NCBI RefSeq assembly: GCF_001418345.1
Contig: NZ_LIPW01000001.1
Span: forward strand, 408,429 to 472,428
Reading direction: 5' to 3'
DNA from: Pseudidiomarina woesei
GTDB lineage: Bacteria; Pseudomonadota; Gammaproteobacteria; Enterobacterales; Alteromonadaceae
DNA length: 64,000 nucleotides
Part shown: positions 44,939 to 52,277 of the stretch, in pieces
How positions within the stretch are numbered: position 1 is the stretch's first letter
How the letters are laid out: every line of letters starts with the position of its first letter
Made by a program: the position numbers and the translations under genes
Notes under the pieces: generated by a model
The model's database searches: none
The model's input: only the letters and a program-made list of their open reading frames with translations
What the model was told of the DNA's origin: nothing

Positions 44939-46882
44939 ATGGACATTAAGATAAAGATTGCCACAGGGGTGTTAGCCATTGGGCTTTTAAGTGGCTGTAA
45001 CGAACCGGGTTACCCCGAGCACTTGCAGGTACAGCGCATTGACCAAAAGCACCTGCAAGGCCTACTCATTATGCCGAAGCATCGTACCGGCCCACTACCG
45101 ACAGTCATCGTGCTGGGTGGCTCTGACGGCGGTTTAGGCGGTGCTCAAAGAACGGCAACGGCCCTCGCTGACCAAGGCATTGCTGCACTAGCCGTTGGCT
45201 ATTTTGGCATGCCAAAACTACCGCCCACACTAAATAGCATTCCGCTGGAATACTTCAATTCTGCACTTGAATACATCGACAGCGCACCAGAACTAAACCG
45301 AAATCAGTGCCAGCAAGTTCCTGTGGTTGGTAGCTCGCGCGGTGCAGAACTGGCACTTCTGTTGGGCGCTAAGTTCAAGCATTACGGCCCAATTATCGCT
45401 ATTTCGCCAAGCTCGCATACGTGGGGCGCTATTGGCGATAGCAATAGCGCCGCGTGGACGCTTAACGGCAAACCTATCCCCTTCGTGCCGCGGCATTCTA
45501 ATCCAGATTATTCCGCCAAGCGCTTTGTTGGCCGCGATTATTTTGCCCGCGACTTAAACCACACAGACGCCAAGCAAGCCGCCATTAACGTTGACGGCAA
45601 TAGTGCGCAAGTTCTGCTATTCGCCGGTGACGATGATCAGTTGTGGCCCGCCGACCTCATGGCCAACAACATTGCTGAGCACTGGCAAGGTACCCACGTC
45701 AGCTCACGCATAACCAAGGTTATCTACCCAAACGCGGGGCATGTTATCGCACCAGGCATGCCCAGTGACATTACCGAAGCTTCGCTGAGCAATAACCAAA
45801 CGCTTGTGCTCGGTGGCACCCCTGCAGCCAACGCCACAGCACAACAAGATATTCTAGAGCGCACCGTTAACGCCATAAAAAGCCCGATATGCTATGACAG
45901 TAAAGCAGCGTTTAACGCCGATAAGCTGAATGAATTGCGTGAATTGGTTGAAACAACAAATACATCGTCATTGGTACTGATGCGCAGCGGTGACGTTGTG
46001 TTTGAACACGGAGACATTCACCAAAAGCACACAATTCACTCTATTCGCAAACCCATGTTGAACGCGTTGTATGGCATTTACGTCGACCGCGGCATCATCA
46101 ACCTCGACGCGACCTTGGGCGAATTAGGCATTACCGATATCACCCCACTAACCCCAACCGAAAAACAAGCCACCGTACGTGAGTTACTACAAGCTCGTTC
46201 GGGCGTTTACCTTCCTTCGGCAGCGACCAGCGCCGGCATGCTTGCAGGCATACCAGAACGCGGTGCTTTCGCGCCAGGCGAGAAATATGTCTATAACAAT
46301 TGGGATTTCAATGTCGCCGGCGCTATTTTCGAGCAGCTAACCGGGCAAAATATTTACACCGCATTTTACCGCGAAATAGCGGTGCCACTTGGCATGAAAA
46401 GCTTCAAAGGCGAGTACACAACAACCGACGCCGACACCGATATTGCCACACTTACCGTTGATGGTTTTTACCAGTTTGAGCGCGAAAAGTCTCAGTATCC
46501 CGCCTACCATTTTCGTATGTCGGCGTACGATATGGCACTGTTCGGCCAGCTTTATGAAAACTACGGCGTGTGGAACGGTAAACGCATTCTATCGCGCGAC
46601 TGGATAGAGCAAAGCACCACCTCATACTCAGTCACCAACCGGTACATGGACTTCGGATATGGCATGTTATGGAACGTGATTAATCCCAACGACGAGCGCC
46701 CAAACCGCGCGTTTTACCACACCGGCGTTGGCATACACATGCTTGGCGTTTACCCAAGTTCTGACCTAGTCTTTGTTCACCGTGTGCAAACCGAAACCGA
46801 GTATGAATTTGATCAGCAAAACTTATATAAAATCATCAGCCAAGTATTTGGCGCACTAGAACCTAGCGAACCAATGGAGTAA
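44939..46882 (+). CDS. Lipoprotein fusing a BAAT/dienelactone-hydrolase-like domain to a beta-lactamase-like serine hydrolase
   Basis: 647 residues. Lipoprotein signal with lipobox LLSGC (Cys20). Residues about 30-320 are an alpha/beta hydrolase of the acyl-CoA thioesterase/BAAT C-terminal type: VIVLGGSDGGLGG, nucleophile VVGSSRGAELALLLG (Ser133), acid region LLFAGDDDQLWPADL, and His in NAGHVIAPG. Residues about 350-640 are a class C beta-lactamase-like domain with S368-I-R-K371, Y452-N-N454 and H594-T-G596. Two complete active sites in one envelope protein are unusual. Substrates are unknown. It begins 120 bp from the divergent deaminase gene and precedes a GPP34 gene by 4 bp. Confidence 0.85.
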   Translation: MDIKIKIATGVLAIGLLSGCNEPGYPEHLQVQRIDQKHLQGLLIMPKHRTGPLPTVIVLGGSDGGLGGAQRTATALADQGIAALAVGYFGMPKLPPTLNSIPLEYFNSALEYIDSAPELNRNQCQQVPVVGSSRGAELALLLGAKFKHYGPIIAISPSSHTWGAIGDSNSAAWTLNGKPIPFVPRHSNPDYSAKRFVGRDYFARDLNHTDAKQAAINVDGNSAQVLLFAGDDDQLWPADLMANNIAEHWQGTHVSSRITKVIYPNAGHVIAPGMPSDITEASLSNNQTLVLGGTPAANATAQQDILERTVNAIKSPICYDSKAAFNADKLNELRELVETTNTSSLVLMRSGDVVFEHGDIHQKHTIHSIRKPMLNALYGIYVDRGIINLDATLGELGITDITPLTPTEKQATVRELLQARSGVYLPSAATSAGMLAGIPERGAFAPGEKYVYNNWDFNVAGAIFEQLTGQNIYTAFYREIAVPLGMKSFKGEYTTTDADTDIATLTVDGFYQFEREKSQYPAYHFRMSAYDMALFGQLYENYGVWNGKRILSRDWIEQSTTSYSVTNRYMDFGYGMLWNVINPNDERPNRAFYHTGVGIHMLGVYPSSDLVFVHRVQTETEYEFDQQNLYKIISQVFGALEPSEPME

Positions 46883-46886
46883 AACC

Positions 46887-47570
46887 ATGAAGTTATACGA
46901 AGGGTTGGTCTTACTTGCACTGCAAGAAGAAACCGGTAACACAAAAGGTTCACACCTTGAGTACACGATTGCCGCCGCTATTATTGCTGAGTTGCTTTTA
47001 TTGAAACGAATTCGCGTGAACACTGACAACAAAGACAAAGTTGAGGTGCTCGACAGCTCGCCTACAGGTGACACTGTCATGGACGAGGCATTGCAAAAAA
47101 TTGCCGAACGAAAACGTGCTGACACCATTAAAAATTGGGTATCGCACATTGCACAAATCAGCAAACTAAAGCACAAAGTTGCTGAGCAATTAGTTGCAGA
47201 CGGCATTATTACTAGCGAAGAAAAGAAAGTTCTGTGGATATTTAGCTACAAGGTATACCCAGAAGCGAATCCCGAGCCAGAGCGTCAGCTTCGCAGCGAA
47301 ATGCGCCGCTTGGTGCTAGATAAGCCGTTAGAAATAGACCCACGAATTGCACTTACCGTTTCTTTAGCAAAAAGCTCAGACCTACTAAAAAGCGTGTTCA
47401 GCAAAGACGAATTGAAGACACACAAAGAGCGCATTGAAAAAATAGCCAAAGGCGAAGAGCTCGGCGCCGTAACCCAAGATGTTATTGACGCCGTTCAAGC
47501 CGCGGTGCTGGTAGCCGTTATCATGCCTTCAGTTATAGCTGCCACTTCCACAACAACAAGTAGCTGCTAA
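46887..47570 (+). CDS. GPP34 (GOLPH3-like) family phosphoprotein
   Basis: 227 residues: MKLYEGLVLLALQEETGNTK, LEYTIAAAIIAELLLLKRI, and RRLVLDKPLEIDPRIALTVS, matching the GPP34 domain known from Golgi GOLPH3 and many bacteria. Family members bind phosphoinositide-like lipids in eukaryotes; bacterial roles are unclear. The C-terminus is a hydrophobic stretch ending in SSC. It starts 4 bp after the fusion lipoprotein and is probably co-transcribed with it. Confidence 0.82.
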   Translation: MKLYEGLVLLALQEETGNTKGSHLEYTIAAAIIAELLLLKRIRVNTDNKDKVEVLDSSPTGDTVMDEALQKIAERKRADTIKNWVSHIAQISKLKHKVAEQLVADGIITSEEKKVLWIFSYKVYPEANPEPERQLRSEMRRLVLDKPLEIDPRIALTVSLAKSSDLLKSVFSKDELKTHKERIEKIAKGEELGAVTQDVIDAVQAAVLVAVIMPSVIAATSTTTSSC

Positions 47571-47621
47571 GCCTTGGAGAATATGCAACTGATACGGCCA
47601 TTCGCTCAGCGGTATAACGTT

Positions 47622-48077
47622 TTATTTCTCGCTAATTTCACGCAGAATGGCTCGTGCTGCATTTTTTCCGTTAAGAGCAAAACCAACTTCATGGCCATTT
47701 TTATCTTTAATTATCAATAGATTTGAATCAGCCCACATACTTCTAACGACTTTGTCATCCGATATTGAATCAAGCTCACTTGCAGCAAGTTTATACCTAA
47801 GGTTGTATTCATACCCGTTCATATCCCAATTCGCCAAGTATGCTCCATTATCTGTTATGAAAAATACTCCCCACAGCTGTAGTTCTTTATTTTCATACAT
47901 GGTTGTCCATTCTTTAAAGCGAACTTTCTTAGAGCCATCTTTTACCGTGTCCAATATTACAGGGTCAAAAACCGGTGTATTCATAGGTCCGCGAATTGTG
48001 TGCATCGGACCAGGCGCTGCACATCCAGCTAAGAACATCATCATGATAATTACTGAGAAGATTTTTTTGTTTAACAT
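47622..48077 (-). CDS. Hypothetical lipoprotein
   Basis: 151 residues from ATG 48077. Signal MLNKKIFSVIIMMMFLAGC with lipobox LAGC. The rest (NKELQLWGVFFITDNGAYLA, SMWADSNLLIIKDKNGHEV) is beta-rich and not recognised. It lies beyond the distal end of the integron-like array, on the same strand as the cassettes, but no attC is visible next to it. Confidence 0.7.
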   Translation of the reverse strand: MLNKKIFSVIIMMMFLAGCAAPGPMHTIRGPMNTPVFDPVILDTVKDGSKKVRFKEWTTMYENKELQLWGVFFITDNGAYLANWDMNGYEYNLRYKLAASELDSISDDKVVRSMWADSNLLIIKDKNGHEVGFALNGKNAARAILREISEK

Positions 48078-48441
48078 CCTAAGAATCCCTTTACTAAACA
48101 AACAATATTTTACGGCTCTGTATAAGAAGCTGTACGCAACATTCTGTTTACATTAGCAAAAAGGATTGATAGTTTCACTGTAATATTTAAATAAATTAGA
48201 GATTTATGAATTGAATATGCCCATGTTGTCGATTTCTAGCACTTCCTGGCGAGCTCGGTAAAACAGCTAGATATTACTGTGAGGCAACTTACTACTCTGC
48301 GTTGGACCTATAAACGTTGCAGACGACATCTTGCAGCGATGAACATGTTTTGTAACCGTCCTCGAACTATTCGCGATTCAATGTCGGTTTGGTGCCAACA
48401 GCAGATGTTGACCCTAGTGCGATTAATTCTTGAACTAATGC
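48078..48441. other. Gene-free stretch between a lipoprotein and the HTH gene
   Basis: No convincing gene, tRNA or attC site was found. A short motif at 48391-48412 (GTGCCAACAGCAGATGTTGA) resembles 49381-49402 (GTGCCAGGAGCGGACGTTGA), which sits inside the first attC-like region; the two may be relics of a dispersed repeat. Confidence 0.5.
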
Positions 48442-48888
48442 TTAACCAGCGAGTTTCCACTCTCGATCAATTTCCTCCAGTAAAATTTCTTGTGCAGCCT
48501 GCTCGGCCTCGTAGTTGGCAAGTAAATCTAAGAAATAACTGACCGAATTATTTTGCTCAATACTTTCCATGTATAAAGACCGTAATGCAGCATCTGTCGT
48601 ACGTGGAATCTCTGACTGGCCTTTCTCATAACGAGCAATTGTTTGCTCAGAAACACCAAACCGTTTGCCCAAAATACGTTGTGAAAGATTTAGTTCAATT
48701 CGTAAAAATTTAAATTCGGCGTTGGTTAGCGGCATCGCTTTACTAGCTATTGTTCTAGCCAAAACGCGATGAAGCCCATCCATATCATCAATACTGGTAT
48801 ATTCTTCATCATCAATCACTTCGATCGAATAGCCATTTTTCAGGTGCACGTTAGGCAAACCGCTTTCAATGTAATGGTACATGGTCAT
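48442..48888 (-). CDS. HTH antitoxin-like regulator paired with a DUF4258 protein
   Basis: 148 residues. The central helix-turn-helix LRIELNLSQRILGKRFGVSE followed by QTIARYEKGQSEIP is a clear XRE-type DNA-binding domain. The N-terminal part (IEVIDDEEYTSIDDMDGLH) lacks the zinc Cys pairs of MqsA/YgiT. It begins 3 bp after the DUF4258 gene, the order toxin then antitoxin. Probable antitoxin and autorepressor (inference). Confidence 0.8.
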   Translation of the reverse strand: MTMYHYIESGLPNVHLKNGYSIEVIDDEEYTSIDDMDGLHRVLARTIASKAMPLTNAEFKFLRIELNLSQRILGKRFGVSEQTIARYEKGQSEIPRTTDAALRSLYMESIEQNNSVSYFLDLLANYEAEQAAQEILLEEIDREWKLAG

Positions 48889-48891
48889 CTC

Positions 48892-49233
48892 CTAATCAAC
48901 CCAAACCGTAACAAGCACCGAACTCGGTGCGTCTTGATGATTTTTAAGCACTACCGTTAACTCGATTATTTTTCCCGCGGCAAGTCCTTTCAGGTTAAAT
49001 TTCCAATCGCCATTCAACTCCTGGAAAGGTCCCTCTCTAAACACTGAATGCTTACTCTTTAACAGTGTGAGAATTTGGCGCGAGGTAACGCCTCGTTCGA
49101 GCATTCGTTGTTTCACATGCCGACTCCAGCGAATTCGAGAACTATAGTTCTCCGCAAGATCATTAACGATGTAACGCGCTGTCATCTCTGTTAAAGGGAA
49201 TTCAACTATTCCCTTTGGATTGTTCTCGTCCAT
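48892..49233 (-). CDS. DUF4258 family protein, probable toxin of a TA pair
   Basis: 113 residues from ATG 49233 (MDENNPKGIVEFPLTEMTAR). The DUF4258 core is RWSRHVKQRMLERGVTSRQI and then a basic beta-rich half (DWKFNLKGLAAGKIIELTVV), a RelE/MqsR-like layout. The open frame continues 18 codons upstream. Paired with the HTH gene at 48442. It is the gene closest to the distal end of the cassette array and could be a terminal cassette that lost its attC. Confidence 0.72.
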   Translation of the reverse strand: MDENNPKGIVEFPLTEMTARYIVNDLAENYSSRIRWSRHVKQRMLERGVTSRQILTLLKSKHSVFREGPFQELNGDWKFNLKGLAAGKIIELTVVLKNHQDAPSSVLVTVWVD

Positions 49234-49364
49234 GAGCCACCTATCATTTTGATAGGTTATTTTGAGTTGTAACTTAGTAAATGTCAAGAGAGTGTTGGCT
49301 GACCTTTTGGTGCGATAATATACAACGCAGTAGGCAGGTTTTCTTATTTCCGCTTTTCGCTCAT

Positions 49365-49479
49365 TTCTAACCTTCGGCTTTGTGCCAGGAGCGGACGTTG
49401 ACGCTGAAATAAGCGGCGGCCCGACAGGGGCGTCCGGTGGAGGCCGCCGGCCGGAACGAACTTAATTGACTGGTTAACT
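49365..49479 (-). other. attC site 1 (distal)
   Basis: Plus-strand inner core TTCTAAC (49365-49371) and outer core GTTAACT (49473-49479). GGCGGCC and GGCCGCC form the inverted repeat. The stop of the SRPBCC gene lies in the outer core. The least regular of the longer sites. Confidence 0.6.
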
Positions 49480-49932
49480 GGCGCTGCCACCATAATAAGA
49501 CCTTAGCACCTGATGACGGTGCTTAAAGATGAACCGGTAAACAGGTGCCAGAACATATGCCAACACGGGCAACCTACACTGAAATTCGACGGTATCGGTG
49601 ACCCGGCATGATGTCCCGTTTCTACTAATGTCCCGTCGATGGTGCCAGAGCCTATTGGTTAAAGAGCTCGACGCCTCCGCAAAACCACTTTGGCGATCAA
49701 TGGATTGAAAGAAGAACGTGTGCCGATCAATGGGAAGAATGCCGAAAAGGAGTATCCAGCTAGAGAAGAGCACGTTACCCGTAGGCCATTCAAAGATTGG
49801 CTTGCTTGACCATTCTGAGGGAACCGTCATGCGGATGAAAGGGTTCAACTCCGTATTCACGCCCTTCATGGTGAGCAATCCATCGATATCTTCCGGACTG
49901 ATTTTAAGATTACTCGATACTTCAAATTTCAC
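49474..49932 (-). CDS. Cassette gene: SRPBCC-like protein
   Basis: 152 residues from GTG 49932 with AAGG upstream. VTDTVEFQCRLPVLAYVLAP and VYRFIFKHRHQVLRSYYG resemble the C-terminal helix region of SRPBCC (polyketide-cyclase-like) lipid-binding proteins. The ligand is unknown. The stop falls inside attC 1, as is common for integron cassettes. Confidence 0.68.
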   Translation of the reverse strand: MKFEVSSNLKISPEDIDGLLTMKGVNTELNPFIRMTVPSEWSSKPIFEWPTGNVLFSSWILLFGILPIDRHTFFFQSIDRQSGFAEASSSLTNRLWHHRRDISRNGTSCRVTDTVEFQCRLPVLAYVLAPVYRFIFKHRHQVLRSYYGGSAS

Positions 49933-49948
49933 TGGTGCCTTCCGTGAC

Positions 49949-50017
49949 AGTTAACGCCTGGCTCTGGGGCTGCATGAAGCGCAGCGTAATGCAGTCCCTA
50001 GCAGCCATTTGTTAGAC
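49949..50017 (-). other. attC site 2
   Basis: Cores TTAACGCC (49951-49958) and GTTAGAC (50011-50017), 69 bp, with GGCTCTGGGGCTGCAT/ATGCAGTCCCTAGCAGCC as imperfect arms. It immediately follows the stop of the gene at 50018. Confidence 0.82.
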
Positions 50018-50536
50018 TTAATCATCCCAGTCAAAGACGATATACCATTCATCGTTGATTTTCCTATATCCTTTGACATTACTTGCTAAGCCCTCTGGTA
50101 TTTTATCTAGGCTAGAAAACAGGGGCTTGGGGTTTTCTGGCTTGTACATGTAGCCCTTACTTGAACCGCCTGTCACTAAACCTTGGGCAGTAGATATAAA
50201 CCAGATGCTATTACCGCCCCAAGACCTCATGCCCGCATCAAGGCCAAGCTCTGAAAATAGAGTTTTGTATTCATCCCAGCGTGTTTCTGAAATTACATTA
50301 TCAGGACTTATCCAAGTTGGGTGAATAACGGTGGCTGGAGAGTCCTCCCGGAACATAGAGATTAATTTCTTGTACTTCCCCATGTTTATTTCCAAATCTG
50401 AGATCAGAGCTTGGTCGGCAAGGTGATCGCGTCCTTGAATATCGGAGAAGACATACCAGACAAACCCAGCTCCTACAGTCAAGAGCAAAGCTCCGATTAT
50501 CGATAAGGATATGATTATTCGTTTAAACCACTTCAT
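50018..50536 (-). CDS. Cassette gene: single-pass membrane protein of unknown function
   Basis: 172 residues from ATG 50536 (MKWFKRIIISLSIIGALLLT): a short basic N-terminus, one membrane segment (about 7-28), then an extracytoplasmic domain (WGGNSIWFISTAQGLVTGGS, INDEWYIVFDWDD). Not recognised as a named family. Its stop is followed at once by attC 2. Confidence 0.75.
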   Translation of the reverse strand: MKWFKRIIISLSIIGALLLTVGAGFVWYVFSDIQGRDHLADQALISDLEINMGKYKKLISMFREDSPATVIHPTWISPDNVISETRWDEYKTLFSELGLDAGMRSWGGNSIWFISTAQGLVTGGSSKGYMYKPENPKPLFSSLDKIPEGLASNVKGYRKINDEWYIVFDWDD

Positions 50537-50551
50537 CTCGATCTCTGAAAA

Positions 50552-50629
50552 GCCTAACGCCCCGCGCATGCGCGCGAACTTGTGAGCGTCGCAGGGGCCG
50601 CAGGCCCCGAATGACGCGGATTGTTGGCC
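50552..50629 (-). other. attC site 3
   Basis: Cores GCCTAAC (50552-50558) and GTTGGCC (50623-50629), 78 bp, with internal GCGCATGCGCGC and GGGGCCGCAGGCCCC palindromes. Confidence 0.8.
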
Positions 50630-50632
50630 ACT

Positions 50633-51115
50633 TTACTTTGAAGCCTGTTGAATGAGCAATTGGAACGGCTCACTTTCATTGCCAAAATAAGACACAGCTG
50701 TAATTTCTAAAGTAAATTTCATCTCTTGGTTGTGAGTTTCGCCAAGATCATACCAAACAAAGACAAATTCATTTTCGCTGCGATTCAGTGCCGAAGCAAT
50801 AACTGGTTCTGAAGGAAACAAATTAGAAAATATTTCGCTATCAAGAACTCTAAATTTATATCCTGTTCTATTTATTGGATTTTCGTCGTGAATTTTTACT
50901 CTAATAATACCAGCGTCAGAGCAAGAGCCGCCATTTCCATCATCAAAGCCACGCTCAACAGATATAACTGACGCATTTGTCATTTTTGGTATAGACGTAC
51001 TTTGGTATGAGGTCGACATCCTGAAAGGTTCGTAACCTTGATTGAGGCTGCAAGCATTAGCATTGCTGGTAAAGAAAAAAACAAAGAGAAGAACTGTCAG
51101 AAGCTTCATAATCAT
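50633..51115 (-). CDS. Cassette gene: secreted protein of unknown function
   Basis: 160 residues. Signal peptide MIMKLLTVLLFVFFFTSNANA, cleavage likely before CSLNQGYEPF. The mature part is beta-rich with two Cys (CSLNQ, GGSCSDAG) that could form a disulfide. No family recognised. ATG 51109 is an alternative start. Confidence 0.75.
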   Translation of the reverse strand: MIMKLLTVLLFVFFFTSNANACSLNQGYEPFRMSTSYQSTSIPKMTNASVISVERGFDDGNGGSCSDAGIIRVKIHDENPINRTGYKFRVLDSEIFSNLFPSEPVIASALNRSENEFVFVWYDLGETHNQEMKFTLEITAVSYFGNESEPFQLLIQQASK

Positions 51116-51122
51116 CCAATGT

Positions 51123-51238
51123 GGCTAACGCCCTGCTTAGGGGCGCAAACACATGGGCTAAAATTTAGGAGCGAAGCGACGCAGCCCATGTGTTTGCGTC
51201 CCAGCGAGCCTGCGAGCGACTACAACAGATTGTTAGGT
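51123..51238 (-). other. attC site 4
   Basis: Cores GGCTAACGCCC (from 51123) and GTTAGGT (51232-51238), 116 bp. The long arms GGGCGCAAACACATGGGCT and AGCCCATGTGTTTGCGTCC are nearly perfect complements, an unusually long cruciform. Confidence 0.88.
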
Positions 51239-51624
51239 GAACACTCATTTACGACCGCCAAGCCCAAATCTATGTTAGCAACAATATACCCATATTCTTT
51301 TTTGGACAAATTGCCGGTTCTGTATTGAGCTTTGGCTGATTCGTGATCCCATGCCTCTCCGCATTTTGCCTCTGGTATTTTGAGGTCTAGGGTAAGTAGA
51401 TATTGTTGATCTGAATCGATTGTATGACCTTTTTTGGTAGAGCTTTTTGCGCAAAGGCTTAATGCGTACTCGACTGCAAATTTGTCTACGCTGGGTAATC
51501 CAACAAATTCTACATCACAGGCTAACACTCTCTTGCCTGAAGTTTCGGTGTAATACAGTTTTCCAGTTGTGCATGCCGACGATAAAAAGAGCGCTACAAA
51601 AATTATTAAAAACCTATGAATCAA
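51220..51624 (-). CDS. Cassette gene: small lipoprotein of unknown function
   Basis: 134 residues from TTG 51624, with AGGGA six bases upstream; no ATG fits. Signal MIHRFLIIFVALFLSSAC with lipobox SSAC. The mature part has CDVEFVGLPSVDKFAVEYAL and a C-terminus encoded by attC 4 (SPNNLL). The longer open frame lies across attC 5 and is not used. Family not recognised. Confidence 0.68.
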   Translation of the reverse strand: MIHRFLIIFVALFLSSACTTGKLYYTETSGKRVLACDVEFVGLPSVDKFAVEYALSLCAKSSTKKGHTIDSDQQYLLTLDLKIPEAKCGEAWDHESAKAQYRTGNLSKKEYGYIVANIDLGLAVVNECSPNNLL

Positions 51625-51639
51625 AAGATTTCCCTGTTC

Positions 51640-51710
51640 ACCTAACGCTTGGCTTTGCGGCGTGCCGGAGCGCCAGCGGAGGTGCGTCCGACAACAGCCA
51701 CTTGTTATGT
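51640..51710 (-). other. attC site 5
   Basis: Cores ACCTAAC (51640-51646) and GTTATGT (51704-51710), 71 bp, with GGCTTTGCGGCGTG and CGTCCGACAACAGCC arms. Confidence 0.82.
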
Positions 51711-52199
51711 TCTCAGTTGCTTGAAATACCATTCGGCCTGACCCCACTCAAGGTCCTGTTCCATGCACCAATCAAAAGGTCGAGGATGCCGATGGTGATC
51801 AACTAAGTATTGAAGGTGTTGGTGGGCAATTTCTGGATCGTAAACTCTCCAGACTAGGCGTCGAGTTTTGTTCCAAGTTTCTCTGACAAGGAACAAAGCG
51901 TTTCCACCTGCTTTGATTTCTTCGTCTAATTTGTCACAGAACGGATCGACAATTTCTCTTTCTTCCTCCGAGGGCATTCCATTATCGATCGTTTCCTCAA
52001 AGTCGATTATCACCGAAAGGTGCCACCCGAAAATCTGCTTGTGCTCGAAGTCAATGAGTGCAGAATTGAGCATCCCAATACACGGCATGCTGTCCTCTTT
52101 CCATTCCATCAGCGTGTAGGACTCCTCAGGGAGGACCACACTCACCTCATTTTCTTTGAGAGGCTCTTCCTTTTTTCTTCCAAACAACTTCCCTAGCAC
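51705..52199 (-). CDS. Cassette gene: DUF695-like protein
   Basis: 164 residues from GTG 52199, with AGGAG seven bases upstream. MLGKLFGRKKEEPL is followed by SYTLMEWKEDSMPCIGMLNS and the C-terminal VWRVYDPEIAHQHLQYLVDH and AEWYFKQLR, consistent with the DUF695 family, whose biochemical role is not established to my knowledge. The TAA stop lies in the outer core of attC 5. Confidence 0.7.
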   Translation of the reverse strand: MLGKLFGRKKEEPLKENEVSVVLPEESYTLMEWKEDSMPCIGMLNSALIDFEHKQIFGWHLSVIIDFEETIDNGMPSEEEREIVDPFCDKLDEEIKAGGNALFLVRETWNKTRRLVWRVYDPEIAHQHLQYLVDHHRHPRPFDWCMEQDLEWGQAEWYFKQLRT

Positions 52200-52214
52200 A
52201 ACATTTCTCCTGGA

Positions 52215-52275
52215 ACATAACGCTTCAAACACCGACGCAGCTATGCTGCGTCCGAGTGCTTTGACTTGTTAACAC
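52215..52275 (-). other. attC site 6
   Basis: Cores ACATAAC (52215-52221) and GTTAACA (52268-52274), about 61 bp, with GACGCAGCTATGCTGCGTC as a central hairpin. The shortest site. Confidence 0.72.
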
Positions 52276-52277
52276 TT

